From assembly GCA_026995045.1 (NCBI GenBank), contig JALWPK010000204.1, positions 1-49,450 of the forward strand: DNA of 49,450 bases, given 5' to 3'. A model generated the notes under the pieces. The model saw nothing but the letters and a program-made list of their open reading frames with translations, was not told the DNA's origin and did no database searches. Shown one piece after another: positions 19,586-28,127 of the stretch. The position numbers were made by a program, and so were the translations under genes. Source of the stretch: Gammaproteobacteria bacterium (GTDB lineage Bacteria; Pseudomonadota; Gammaproteobacteria; SZUA-229). The stretch's first letter is position 1. The number at the start of each line of letters is the position of its first letter.

Positions 19586-20814
19586 TGCTGGCCGCGCTCT
19601 GGTTGCTGTTTTTTGTCGCGGCGTTTGCGTCTGCGTTGTATCAATGGCTGGCGCTGGGTCATGGCGACATTTTCAGCGCCCTGATGCAATCCACTTTTGA
19701 CATGGCGGCGTTGAGTGTGGAAATCGCCATCGGCCTGATTGGCGTGTTGTGTTTGTGGCTGGGGTTTTTCAAAATTGCCGAGCAATCCGGTCTCATCAAT
19801 ATACTGTCGCGTTTGCTTGAACCGCTGTTTGTGCGGCTGATGCCCGAAGTGCCGCGCGGTCACGCCGCTCACGGCAGCATCACCATGAACATCGCCGCCA
19901 ACATGCTGGGGCTGGACAACGCCGCCACGCCGATGGGGCTGAAAGCGATGCGCGATCTGCAGGAGCTGAACCCGCTGCGCGACACGGCCAGCAATGCGCA
20001 GATTCTGTTTCTGGTGCTGAACACGTCGTCGGTGACGCTGTTGCCGGTGACCATTTTCATGTACCGCGCACAACAGGGCGCCGCCGAGCCGACGGCAGTG
20101 TTCATCCCGATTTTGCTTGCCACCGCCGCCTCCACCCTCACCGGCCTGCTGGCCGTGGCCTGGGCGCAAAAAATCAACCTGTTCGATAAAGTGGTGCTGG
20201 CCTATTTCGCCGGTTTTGTATTGCTGCTCAGCACATTGGCCAGCTATCTGACCGGCCTGCCCGCCGAACAGATGGCGGCGCGCTCCAGTCTGATGGGCAA
20301 TCTGATTCTGTTCAGCCTGATTATGCTGTTCCTGTTATATGGCTGGCGCAAAAAGGTGAATGTGTACGATGCGTTTATCGATGGCGCCAAACAGGGATTT
20401 GATATCGCCGTTCACCTGATTCCCTATCTTGTCGCCATGCTGGTGGCTATCGGTGTGCTGCGCGCCAGCGGGGTGCTCGACGCGGCTGTCGACAGCATTG
20501 CGCTTGCCGTCGCCAGCCTGGGCGTCAACAGCGATTTTGTGCAGGCGCTGCCCACCGCATTGATGAAACCGCTCAGCGGCAGCGGCGCGCGCGCCATGAT
20601 GCTGGAAACCATGAATAATTACGGTGTGGATTCGTTTCCAGCGACGGTTTCCGCGATTATGCAGGGCAGCACCGAAACTACCTTTTATGTGCTGGCGGTG
20701 TATTTCGGCAGCGTAGGCATCAAGCATGTGCGGCATGCGCTGGCCTGCGCCCTGCTGGCCGATTTCGCCGGCATCACTGCGGCCATACTGGCCGGTTACT
20801 GGTTTTTTCACTGA
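19585..20814 (+). CDS. SpmA/SpmB-type fused nucleoside-recognition membrane protein
   Basis: Integral membrane protein of the Gate/nucleoside-recognition family, in which the two Bacillus spore-maturation proteins SpmA and SpmB are joined in one chain. About ten hydrophobic segments are visible. Family signs are LSVEIAIGLIGVLCLWLGFF, LMPEVPRGHAAHGSITMN, NMLGLDNAATPMGLKAM, and in the second half LPTALMKPLSGSGARAMM and STETTFYVLAVYFGS. Its substrate is unknown. ATG 19585 (MLAALWLLFF) fits the short N-terminus I recall in relatives and gives 409 residues; a TTG at 19531 would add 18 residues. It converges with the MFS gene with a 5-nt gap. Confidence 0.88.
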   Translation: MLAALWLLFFVAAFASALYQWLALGHGDIFSALMQSTFDMAALSVEIAIGLIGVLCLWLGFFKIAEQSGLINILSRLLEPLFVRLMPEVPRGHAAHGSITMNIAANMLGLDNAATPMGLKAMRDLQELNPLRDTASNAQILFLVLNTSSVTLLPVTIFMYRAQQGAAEPTAVFIPILLATAASTLTGLLAVAWAQKINLFDKVVLAYFAGFVLLLSTLASYLTGLPAEQMAARSSLMGNLILFSLIMLFLLYGWRKKVNVYDAFIDGAKQGFDIAVHLIPYLVAMLVAIGVLRASGVLDAAVDSIALAVASLGVNSDFVQALPTALMKPLSGSGARAMMLETMNNYGVDSFPATVSAIMQGSTETTFYVLAVYFGSVGIKHVRHALACALLADFAGITAAILAGYWFFH

Positions 20815-20819
20815 TGCTG

Positions 20820-22100
20820 TCAGCACCGCAAACGCGCATACACCCCCCAGCCAATCAGCAGATTCGCAACTGACACCAATAAAAACAGTTGCGCAATCGA
20901 CATGCCATTGCCCAGCAGCAGCATCGCCATCACGGCGGATAGCACCATCAACAGGGCATTGAGAATATTGTTGCCGGCAATCACCCGCGACAGCCGGGAA
21001 GCATCCACCTGTTGTTGCACATAGGTAAACAGCGGCACAATATACAAACCGCCGCTGACGCCAAGGCCGAGCACATCCACCACCACGCGCAGGTTCTCGC
21101 CGTGTTGCAAAAATGCTTTCACTGCCTGCAACTCGCCCAGCCGTTCGCCAGGCGCAAAAAACAGATCAATACCGAACAGACTCAGACCAACTGCGCCGAT
21201 AATTACCAGTGAAAAGTTGACGCCCCGTTTCGAGAAACGGTGACACAACAACGAGCCCACGCCAATGCCCACCGTGAACAGAGTCAGCAACAATGTCACC
21301 ACCTGTTCGTTGCCGGATAAAGCCACGCGGGTGTAGTTGGGCAGCTGAACAAGATAGGTGGCGCCCACAAACCAGAACCAGGAAATGCCCAGCACGGCGA
21401 CAAACACCGCTGGCGACTGCCTGATGAAGCCGATGTTGCGCCAGGTTTCGGTAAACGGGTTCCAGTTGATTTGCAGATCGCGATTATGCGAGGGTGTTGG
21501 CGGAATCGCGCGCGCAGCGAGATAACCCGCCAGCGCCAGCGCCACCACAGCGACAGCAATTGCGCGCTCGCCCTGCTCCATCGCAATTAACAAACCGCCC
21601 GTCATCGTGCCCACCAGAATGGCGATAAACGTGCCCGACTGCACCAGCGCATTGGCCGCCACCAGCTCATCCTGACTGACATGCTGCGGGATGTAACTGT
21701 ATTTGGCCGGGCCAAACAGACTGGACTGCAGGCCCATCAAAAACAGCAGCGCAATCAACCAGTACAAGCTGCCGAGATACAACGCCACCGCCGCCGCCAG
21801 CATGATAAACACTTCCAGCAATTTGATATAACGTATCGATGTGGCCTTCTCATATTTTTCAATTAACTGGCCGGCGGTGGCGGAGAACAGAAAAAACGGC
21901 AGAATGAACAGGCCTGCGCTCAGGTTGGTGAGAATGTCTGCGCTGACGCTGGTGGTCTGCGCGCTGTTGAACGCAATCAGAATAATCAGCGCATTTTTGA
22001 ATACATTGTCGTTGAAGGCGCCAAGAAACTGGGTGAGGAAGAAAGGTAAAAACCGGCGCTGGCCAAGCAGGGAAAACACGCGGCTGTCAGACTTGCTCAT
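20820..22100 (-). CDS. MFS transporter, LplT-like (lysophospholipid carrier type)
   Basis: A 426-residue major facilitator with about 11-12 hydrophobic segments. The start FFLTQFLGAFNDNVFKNALIILIAF, and LQSSLFGPAKYSYIPQHV with SQDELVAANALVQSGTF, are characteristic of the LplT group, which flips lysophospholipids inward for re-acylation by Aas. In other genomes it is often joined to or followed by an acyltransferase domain, but here the protein stops after the carrier. A neighbouring alpha/beta hydrolase gene lies 32 nt downstream of its upstream side on the same strand. The assignment to the LplT branch rests on these motifs, so a related carrier is possible. Confidence 0.85.
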   Translation of the reverse strand: MSKSDSRVFSLLGQRRFLPFFLTQFLGAFNDNVFKNALIILIAFNSAQTTSVSADILTNLSAGLFILPFFLFSATAGQLIEKYEKATSIRYIKLLEVFIMLAAAVALYLGSLYWLIALLFLMGLQSSLFGPAKYSYIPQHVSQDELVAANALVQSGTFIAILVGTMTGGLLIAMEQGERAIAVAVVALALAGYLAARAIPPTPSHNRDLQINWNPFTETWRNIGFIRQSPAVFVAVLGISWFWFVGATYLVQLPNYTRVALSGNEQVVTLLLTLFTVGIGVGSLLCHRFSKRGVNFSLVIIGAVGLSLFGIDLFFAPGERLGELQAVKAFLQHGENLRVVVDVLGLGVSGGLYIVPLFTYVQQQVDASRLSRVIAGNNILNALLMVLSAVMAMLLLGNGMSIAQLFLLVSVANLLIGWGVYARLRC

Positions 22101-22132
22101 GCCCTGCGCCTTATCATCGAGCCGGGCCTCGC

Positions 22133-22894
22133 TTACAGCGAGTCCAGCCAGTTCGCCACCTGTTCCACCAACGCCTCACCCTGGTCGGTGAAATAATGGT
22201 TGGCGTTTGGCGCGACAATCTGCCGCGACTTGCTGTTGTTGCGAATGGCCCGCCAGCGCTCCGGCGCCAACCGATGCACGGCGGGATAATCATCGGCGCC
22301 ATAAATATCCAGCACTGGCATATTCAGTTTGTGCAACTGAAAGGTGTCTACCATTTTTTGCTGATAGTCGGTTGCGCCCATACCGATGCCGACGAAGGCG
22401 TCGATGTCGCGCAAGCGCCCAGCCTTGATCCAGGCGTTCACCATGTGGAAACTGCAACTGTGCGCAATCAGGATGATTTTTTTATTACCCTGCTGCTTCA
22501 GGTAGTCGATGCCCGCCTCGATGCGCGGAAAGGCTTCGTGCAGAATCGGCACATAGTCAAAATATTTCGCCTCCTTGCCCAGCACCGGCATTTGCAGCGA
22601 CAGCGTATTCCAGCCGCGCTCGGCCAGGCCAACGCGCAACGGATTGACCGCATCGCTCCAGTCAGGATGAAAACCGCGCCCATGCAGTACGATGACGCCG
22701 CCGCGCGCCTCGTCTGCTTCGGTGTAAATCCCCAGAAAATCACGCTCGCCGTCGTTCAGCCACACCGGCTCGCCATCCAGAATGGCGTCGACAATCTCAT
22801 CAGCAAGGCGCTTTTCACGCTGCACATCCGAGGCCTGCGCCGACAGGGCAAACCCCGCCAGCAGCAGCCACAGCCAGCGGCAAACGGGCGTCAT
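22133..22894 (-). CDS. Secreted alpha/beta-hydrolase-like protein, DUF3530 type
   Basis: A periplasmic protein of about 253 residues. ATG 22894 opens a clear signal peptide (MTPVCR, hydrophobic WLWLLLAGFAL, then SAQAS); ATGs at 22912 and 22915 would add 6-7 residues. The mature part has the alpha/beta-hydrolase order: VIVLHGRGFHPDW, GWNTLSLQMPVLGKEAKYF, IILIAHSCSFHMV (the nucleophile elbow, but with C-S instead of the usual G after Ser), DIYGADD and ANHYF with a His near the end. This matches DUF3530 by memory. The substrate is unknown. It precedes the MFS gene on the same strand, so a lipid-related role is possible (inference). Confidence 0.8.
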   Translation of the reverse strand: MTPVCRWLWLLLAGFALSAQASDVQREKRLADEIVDAILDGEPVWLNDGERDFLGIYTEADEARGGVIVLHGRGFHPDWSDAVNPLRVGLAERGWNTLSLQMPVLGKEAKYFDYVPILHEAFPRIEAGIDYLKQQGNKKIILIAHSCSFHMVNAWIKAGRLRDIDAFVGIGMGATDYQQKMVDTFQLHKLNMPVLDIYGADDYPAVHRLAPERWRAIRNNSKSRQIVAPNANHYFTDQGEALVEQVANWLDSL

Positions 22895-23016
22895 TTTGTC
22901 AGTTACCGTCATCATACAGAGCGGCATTGTAACAAATCCAAATCGGGCTACGGGGTGCAAAATGACAAATGCGGACTATGCTTGTATATAGTCAATCTTT
23001 CTTTCGACCCGATGCC

Positions 23017-23298
23017 ATGAGCGAAAACCAGCGTAGATACCCCCGCACGGAAATCAAGGTCAATGTCGACCTGAGCTTTTCAGACCAGGAATCGCACATT
23101 GTCAAAACCCGCGACATCAGCGAAGGCGGCATGTTTCTGGTCACCACACACCCGGAACACTATCCGCTGGGTGAAATCGTGCATGTGCATTATCTCGACC
23201 CGCTGAACGACGAAGCCGACACGTTCAGGGATGCTGTCGTGGTGCGCACCGCCGATGACGGCATTGGTATTTCCTTTGTTGAAATGGACGCTTTCTAG
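23017..23298 (+). CDS. PilZ-domain protein (c-di-GMP receptor)
   Basis: A 93-residue single-domain PilZ protein from ATG 23017; the 16 codons before it in the same frame are not supported. The c-di-GMP motifs are present: RRYPRTEIKV near residue 6 (the RxxxR part) and DISEGGMFL near residue 36 (the D/NxSxxG part). It probably reports c-di-GMP made by enzymes such as those at 11740-14334 or 34725-35735. It is divergent from the DUF3530 gene and lies 81 nt before the HTH-ferredoxin gene on the same strand. Confidence 0.9.
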   Translation: MSENQRRYPRTEIKVNVDLSFSDQESHIVKTRDISEGGMFLVTTHPEHYPLGEIVHVHYLDPLNDEADTFRDAVVVRTADDGIGISFVEMDAF

Positions 23299-23379
23299 AG
23301 TAAACTAGCTTCATGCCCGTGCAGCCAATCCACACGGCTGCCCTTTTCTGCCCGACAATGCACCTTGTGAGGAGGCGAC

Positions 23380-24858
23380 TTGTATAAATACATGTCCCTG
23401 TCCCGCGCCGCCAGACTGGTCGGCGTCAAACGCGGCGCGCTGCAAAAGCGGATTCAGGCGGGTGAAATCAAAACCTTTGAAGGCGAGCTGTTAATCGAAG
23501 ACCTGCTGCGCGCCTATCCCGACACCGAGCTGGAAGACAGCACCATGCTCGAACACACCAACAGAATCAAGGATCGCGCCGTCGGTCGCATATACACCGA
23601 AAACGCGGTGCTGCCCAGCAGCGAAACCCTGAATGCGCGCGTGCAGCAACTGGCGCAAGAGCTGGCGGCAATTCGCCAGCAAAACGAACAGTACGCCGAG
23701 CTGATCGCCCAACTCAAGGAAAAGCTGCAACAGGCCGACAATATAGACAGCACCCAACTACGCCAATGGCTGGATCAGCAACTTGAACAACCCGCCACCG
23801 TCCAACCGGCCGCCAGCAAGCTGGTCGCCAACGATACCCTGTTAAGACTTATGACTGCACACGTTCGCATTCTGCCCAGCGGCCACGACTTTTTTGTCGA
23901 AGGCGCATCCAGCCTGCTCGAAGCTGGCCTGCGCGCCGGCCTCGCTCTCGACTACGCCTGCAGCAATGGCAACTGCGGCAAGTGCAAGGCGCGGCTGGTG
24001 TCCGGTGAAATCGAAAAAATCCGCAATCACGACTACGTGCTGAGTGAAGCTGAAAAAGCCAACAATGAGTTTTTGATGTGCTGCAACGCCGCCGTCACCG
24101 ACGTGGTTATCGAAGCGGTTGAAGCACACGGCGTGGAAGACATCCCTCAGCAGAGCATCGACACCAAAGTCAAAAAAATCCAGTTCCCCAACGATCACGT
24201 TTCGCTGCTGCACCTGAAAACCCCGCGCACCAACCGTCTGCGTTTCCTCGCCGGCCAGTACGCCAGCCTGCGGGGTGATAACGAGCAGCAGGCCACCGAC
24301 ATGTCCATCGCCAGTTGCCCCTGCGACGACATGAACCTGCATTTTCAGATACCACGCGACCACTCCGAACTCAGCCAGCACGTGTTCAACAACCTCAAAC
24401 CCGGCGATGTTATTCACCTGCGCGGCCCGGCTGGTGATTTTGTGCTTGACGAAGAATCATTCAATTCGCTGGCGTTCATCTGCTGCAACACCGGCTTTGC
24501 GCCAGCGAAAAGCCTGATCGAACACGCCATGGCGCTCGACATTGCCGAAAGCATCCACCTGTTCTGGATCACCGCCGACGCCGAAGACCGCTACCTAGAC
24601 AACCTGTGCCGCTCATGGGACGACGCGCTCGACAACTTCCACTTTCACCCAATTGACTCCTCGCTCGCCAACGCCAGCGAATCGGGCGCGGAATCGTACA
24701 ACGTGATGGACATCATCCTGCAAAAACTGGATCACCCCAAAGACTATGATTTTTATGTCGCCGGCAACACCGCCATCATCGGCGCCTGCAAGGCGTCATT
24801 GCTGGAGCGAGGTGTGAGCGAATCACAGTTGAAGGTGGATAATCTTAATCACGAGTAA
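23380..24858 (+). CDS. HTH + coiled coil + [2Fe-2S] ferredoxin + NAD(P)H-flavin reductase-like protein
   Basis: A 492-residue protein of unusual design. The TTG at 23380 is preceded by GGAGG at 23371-23375, while the ATG at 23392 is too far from it. Residues 4-46 (LSRAARLVGVKRGALQKRIQ...) look like a MerR/excisionase-type DNA-binding helix-turn-helix. Residues 83-120 are a Gln/Glu-rich coiled coil. Residues 160-250 are a plant-type [2Fe-2S] domain with Cys194, 199, 202 and 234. The rest is ferredoxin-reductase-like, with SIASCP, GPAGDFVLDE and CNTGFAPAKS, but the usual Arg of the RxYS flavin motif is missing (TDMS), and the last motif is AGNT rather than CGPP. A redox-sensing regulator that reduces its own cluster is possible (inference). 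Confidence 0.85.
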   Translation: MYKYMSLSRAARLVGVKRGALQKRIQAGEIKTFEGELLIEDLLRAYPDTELEDSTMLEHTNRIKDRAVGRIYTENAVLPSSETLNARVQQLAQELAAIRQQNEQYAELIAQLKEKLQQADNIDSTQLRQWLDQQLEQPATVQPAASKLVANDTLLRLMTAHVRILPSGHDFFVEGASSLLEAGLRAGLALDYACSNGNCGKCKARLVSGEIEKIRNHDYVLSEAEKANNEFLMCCNAAVTDVVIEAVEAHGVEDIPQQSIDTKVKKIQFPNDHVSLLHLKTPRTNRLRFLAGQYASLRGDNEQQATDMSIASCPCDDMNLHFQIPRDHSELSQHVFNNLKPGDVIHLRGPAGDFVLDEESFNSLAFICCNTGFAPAKSLIEHAMALDIAESIHLFWITADAEDRYLDNLCRSWDDALDNFHFHPIDSSLANASESGAESYNVMDIILQKLDHPKDYDFYVAGNTAIIGACKASLLERGVSESQLKVDNLNHE

Positions 24859-24867
24859 TGCCAGCAT

Positions 24868-24897
24868 GTGGGTGCGGGCGCATCCGCTCTACTTTTT
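24868..24897 (+). terminator. Rho-independent terminator after the HTH-ferredoxin gene
   Basis: GTGGGTGC at 24868-24875 pairs with GCATCCGC at 24880-24887 (8 bp with two G-T pairs) around a GGGC loop. A run of five T follows at 24893-24897, starting 9 nt after the stop codon region. The short distance between stem and T-run (5 nt) is not ideal. Confidence 0.6.
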
Positions 24898-25040
24898 GTC
24901 ATAACCGTGCAAAATGAAAGACCCTAACAATGCTAACAATGTATATATGACCCTTTTGTCCGTGTAAATGTACTATCCTGTTGAAATATAAAAGAATATA
25001 AATATATCACTTGAATTTTCTAAAATAATGACGATAATAG

Positions 25041-25098
25041 GGGGTGTCGAGAGTGCGTCTCTTGCACGATGGGAGGGAAACCTCCCACTCGACGTCTT
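25041..25098 (+). other. Foldable three-way junction with GAAA tetraloop (candidate structured RNA)
   Basis: Outer helix GTCGAG (25046-25051) with CTCGAC (25088-25093), extendable by five further pairs, three of them G-U or U-G, to 25041/25098. Inside are two hairpins: GTGC (25053-25056) with GCAC (25064-25067), and TGGGAGG (25070-25076) with CCTCCCA (25081-25087) closed by GAAA. The GNRA loop exists only on the plus strand. It sits next to the DUF3800 stop codon in AT-rich DNA, and its outer helix touches that stop. Confidence 0.4.
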
Positions 25099-25849
25099 AC
25101 CTCCATCCAGCCTTTGGATGCATCACCAAACCATAACCCTCGATTCTTCCAGCTGGTGATTTCCTAAAAGTAGATTCTATCTGCTTGAAGAATCTATCAT
25201 CACCCGCCACGTATTTTCGGTATACAGCACCAGCGACCATGTCAGCAAGCTGAATACCTATACTCCAGTGAGATGGTGCGATAAACAAGCCTTCAATAAG
25301 ATTATCGTACTTTGAGTAGTGCTCTGCACTTTCATTTAATAACCTTTGGTGGAGTGCTTGTAGTCTCTTATCATCTTTGGGTCCACGGTGATCACATACA
25401 ATAATACCGTTATTTGGTTGCCCTGATTCTCGTTCAAGATCTTGTAAATAATACTGAAAACGTTCAGTTATTGGTTTATATGAAAATTGATACAAGTCGT
25501 CAGCTGTATCAACATTATTTACGTCATATGCAGCTGGCACACTAGTGACAACTGATATTGCTTTTATCGAACGTCTAGAAGTTAGGATAGAAAAGATCTT
25601 GCCTCTTACTTCATCTTTAGTCGGTTGATCCAGATGAAGTAGTGTGTTCTCAGGATCAGAATTATGAGGAGAAAAGTACCGCCACTTTACTTCACCGGTA
25701 ATACCATAGTTTGCTTTGATATTATCAAGCTCATTCTTGACGGGCTTCCAAACAGTATCGGGTATTACGACGCCGCCAATCACAAAATATGGCTGCGCAC
25801 CTTCAGGAGGAGGAGCAGTGCCAGATTCATCTATAAATAATATCTGCAT
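25097..25849 (-). CDS. DUF3800 domain protein in an AT-rich islet
   Basis: A 250-residue protein of the DUF3800 family, predicted to have an RNase-H-like fold with acidic residues; the biochemical role is unknown. Visible signs: the opening MQILFIDESG, FVIGGVVIPDTVW, GIIVCDHRGPKDD near residue 147 and the C-terminal IGIQLADMVAGAVYRKY near residue 206, which supply the candidate metal-binding Asp/Glu. DUF3800 genes are common on plasmids, phages and genomic islands. The gene and its flanks (about 24940-26080) are much more AT-rich than the neighbouring reductase and suc genes, which points to horizontal transfer. No integrase or partner gene is visible beside it. Confidence 0.88.
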   Translation of the reverse strand: MQILFIDESGTAPPPEGAQPYFVIGGVVIPDTVWKPVKNELDNIKANYGITGEVKWRYFSPHNSDPENTLLHLDQPTKDEVRGKIFSILTSRRSIKAISVVTSVPAAYDVNNVDTADDLYQFSYKPITERFQYYLQDLERESGQPNNGIIVCDHRGPKDDKRLQALHQRLLNESAEHYSKYDNLIEGLFIAPSHWSIGIQLADMVAGAVYRKYVAGDDRFFKQIESTFRKSPAGRIEGYGLVMHPKAGWR

Positions 25850-25886
25850 GTGTTATTGCTTTTACATTTAACTACAATTATTGGAT

Positions 25887-25916
25887 CTAAATGTCCGCTT
25901 TATTTTGGACATTTAG
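25887..25916. promoter_or_regulatory. Perfect 10-bp dyad upstream of the DUF3800 gene
   Basis: CTAAATGTCC at 25887-25896 and its exact reverse complement at 25907-25916, with a 10-nt centre, 38 nt upstream of the DUF3800 start. No T-run follows on either strand, so it is more likely an operator or a leader hairpin than a terminator. The rest of the gap up to sucD (25917-26082) is AT-rich; I see no gene in it. Confidence 0.45.
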
Positions 25917-26082
25917 GGTGTAATAAAAACCCGACTTTTTATTTATCAAAGACTTAGCTGGGCGGTGCATTTTTTATATAACTGGCAGACATGCCTGGTA
26001 CTCCTGGCGCATCATTCGTCTGTTCAGCTGGCACTATAATATCCCTTTTGTGTCTTTTCGGTGAACCAATAATTTACCGCAC

Positions 26083-26955
26083 TCACCACCCGGTTGCCTG
26101 TTTCACACCTTCGCCCAGTTCGGCGGGTGAGCGTACGGTGGTGACGCCTGCGCTTTCCAGCGCGGCGAATTTGTCTTCTGCGGTTCCCTTGCCGCCTGCG
26201 ATGATGGCGCCGGCGTGGCCCATGCGTTTGCCTTTGGGTGCGGTGCCGCCGGCAATGAAGGCGGCTACCGGTTTGGTGACTTCAAGCTGAATGAATTCAG
26301 CGGCTTCTTCTTCTGCTGTGCCGCCGATTTCGCCGACCATGAGTATGGCTTCGGTTTGCGGGTCGTGTTCGAACAGTTTCAGCGCGTCGATGAAGCTGGT
26401 GCCGGGTATCGGGTCGCCGCCAATGCCGATGCAGGTGCTCTGGCCGTAACCGAGGTCGGTGGTTTGTTTTACTGCCTCGTAGGTCAGCGTGCCGGAGCGC
26501 GACACCACGCCCACCTTGCCGGGCAGATGAATTTCACCGGGCATGATGCCGATTTTGCATTCGCCCGGGGTGATGATGCCGGGGCAGTTGGGGCCGATGA
26601 TGCGCGCGCCGGCGTCGTCCGCCACATGTTTTACCTGCAACATGTCGAGCGTGGGAATGCCTTCGGTGATGCACACGATTAACGGCACGCCTGCGTCGAT
26701 GGCTTCCAGCATGGAGTCCTTGCAGAACGGCGCGGGCACATAAATCACGCTGGCGTCAGCGCCGGTTTCGTCCACCGCTTCGCGCACGGTGTTGAACACC
26801 GGCAGGCCGAGATGGGTTTGCCCGCCCTTGCCGGGGGTGACGCCGCCGACCATTTGTGTGCCATAGGCTATCGCCTGTTCGGAATGAAACGTGCCCTGCT
26901 TGCCGGTGAAGCCCTGACAGATGACGCGGGTGGTTTTGTCTATCAGCACGCTCAT
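26083..26955 (-). CDS. sucD: Succinyl-CoA synthetase alpha subunit
   Basis: Alpha subunit of the ADP/GDP-forming succinyl-CoA synthetase, carrying the phosphorylated His. The 290 residues are standard. Motifs: the CoA-binding Rossmann part [17 protein letters not shown] near residue 12, [20 protein letters not shown] near 122, [13 protein letters not shown] near 177 and the active His in [13 protein letters not shown] near 243. The start ATG overlaps the sucC stop by 4 nt. It is the last gene of the suc run; the next gene on this strand is in the AT-rich islet. Confidence 0.98.
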   Translation of the reverse strand: MSVLIDKTTRVICQGFTGKQGTFHSEQAIAYGTQMVGGVTPGKGGQTHLGLPVFNTVREAVDETGADASVIYVPAPFCKDSMLEAIDAGVPLIVCITEGIPTLDMLQVKHVADDAGARIIGPNCPGIITPGECKIGIMPGEIHLPGKVGVVSRSGTLTYEAVKQTTDLGYGQSTCIGIGGDPIPGTSFIDALKLFEHDPQTEAILMVGEIGGTAEEEAAEFIQLEVTKPVAAFIAGGTAPKGKRMGHAGAIIAGGKGTAEDKFAALESAGVTTVRSPAELGEGVKQATGW

Positions 26956-28118
26956 GACTGTTTTACCTGTTCGACGATTTTTTGCGCCGCATCGGTGAGA
27001 CCATGCGCGGCTATCAGATTCAATCCGCTTTGTTCCAGCAGCTCACTGCCGCGTTCGGCGTTGTTGCCTTCCAGCCGCACCACCACCGGCACCTCAACAC
27101 CGACTTCTTTCACCGCGCCGATGATGCCTTCGGCGATTAAATCACAGCGCACGATGCCGCCGAATATATTCACCAGTATGCCCTTGACCTTGTCGTCGGA
27201 CAAAATAATTTTGAACGCCTCGCTGACACGTTCCTTGGTTGCGCCACCGCCAACATCGAGAAAGTTGGCCGGTTCGCCGCCGCACAGTTTGATTAAATCC
27301 ATGGTCGCCATCGCCAGCCCTGCGCCGTTGACCATGCAGCCGATGTCTCCATCGAGCGCGATGTAATTCAAATCCCATTGCCGCGCGCGGTTTTCGCGTT
27401 CGTCTTCCTGCGACTCGTCGCGCATCGCCAATAATGCTTTTTGCCGGAACAGCGCGTTGTCATCGACATTGATTTTGCCATCGAGACACACAATGCCGCC
27501 CTGCTTCGTCACCACCAGCGGGTTGACTTCGACCAGGCTCAAATCGTTTTGCAGAAACATGTTGGCCAGGCCATTTAGCAGACTGACAAACTGTTTTACC
27601 TGATCGCCTTCCAGCCCCAGCCCGAACGCCAGCTCGCGACCCTGATAGGGCTGGATGCCGGTGACCGGATTGATGCGGGTTTGCAGAATTTTTTCCGGGG
27701 TTTGCGCCGCCACCTTTTCAATTTCGACGCCGCCTTCGGTTGACGCCATGATGGTGACGCGGCGGCTGGCGCGGTCGACCACGGCGCCGAGATACAGTTC
27801 ACGCGCAATGTCGCAGGTTTGCTCGATCAGCACCTGGTTGACCGGCTGGCCTTCGGCGGTGGTCTGGTAGGTGACCAGCCGCGTACCCAGCATGTCGCGC
27901 ACCGCCTGTTCGGCTTCTTCAATGCTGTTGACCAGTTTGACGCCCCCGGCCTTGCCGCGGCCACCGGCGTGCACCTGCGCTTTCACCACATAAGCGTCGG
28001 TATCAAGTTGACTGGCGGCCTCGGCCACCTGGGCGGGATCATCGACCACCACGTTTTGTGGTGTTGGCAGGCCAAACGATTTGAAAATCTGTTTGGCCTG
28101 GTATTCATGCAGATTCAT
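26952..28118 (-). CDS. sucC: Succinyl-CoA synthetase beta subunit
   Basis: Nucleotide-binding beta subunit with an N-terminal ATP-grasp fold. The 388 residues are standard. Visible: [20 protein letters not shown] at the start, the ATP-grasp region [18 protein letters not shown] near residue 43, [22 protein letters not shown] near 200, [13 protein letters not shown] near 262, and the C-terminal [15 protein letters not shown] near 324, which contacts the alpha subunit. It overlaps sucD by 4 nt, so the two subunits are coupled. It lies 9 nt behind lpdA. Confidence 0.98.
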   Translation of the reverse strand: MNLHEYQAKQIFKSFGLPTPQNVVVDDPAQVAEAASQLDTDAYVVKAQVHAGGRGKAGGVKLVNSIEEAEQAVRDMLGTRLVTYQTTAEGQPVNQVLIEQTCDIARELYLGAVVDRASRRVTIMASTEGGVEIEKVAAQTPEKILQTRINPVTGIQPYQGRELAFGLGLEGDQVKQFVSLLNGLANMFLQNDLSLVEVNPLVVTKQGGIVCLDGKINVDDNALFRQKALLAMRDESQEDERENRARQWDLNYIALDGDIGCMVNGAGLAMATMDLIKLCGGEPANFLDVGGGATKERVSEAFKIILSDDKVKGILVNIFGGIVRCDLIAEGIIGAVKEVGVEVPVVVRLEGNNAERGSELLEQSGLNLIAAHGLTDAAQKIVEQVKQS

Positions 28119-28127
28119 GCTGCTTCC

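Noticed and set aside
25991..26290. Plus-strand frame of 99 codons near the 3' end of sucD
   Set aside because: It runs into sucD on the opposite strand and lacks a ribosome binding site or any domain sign.
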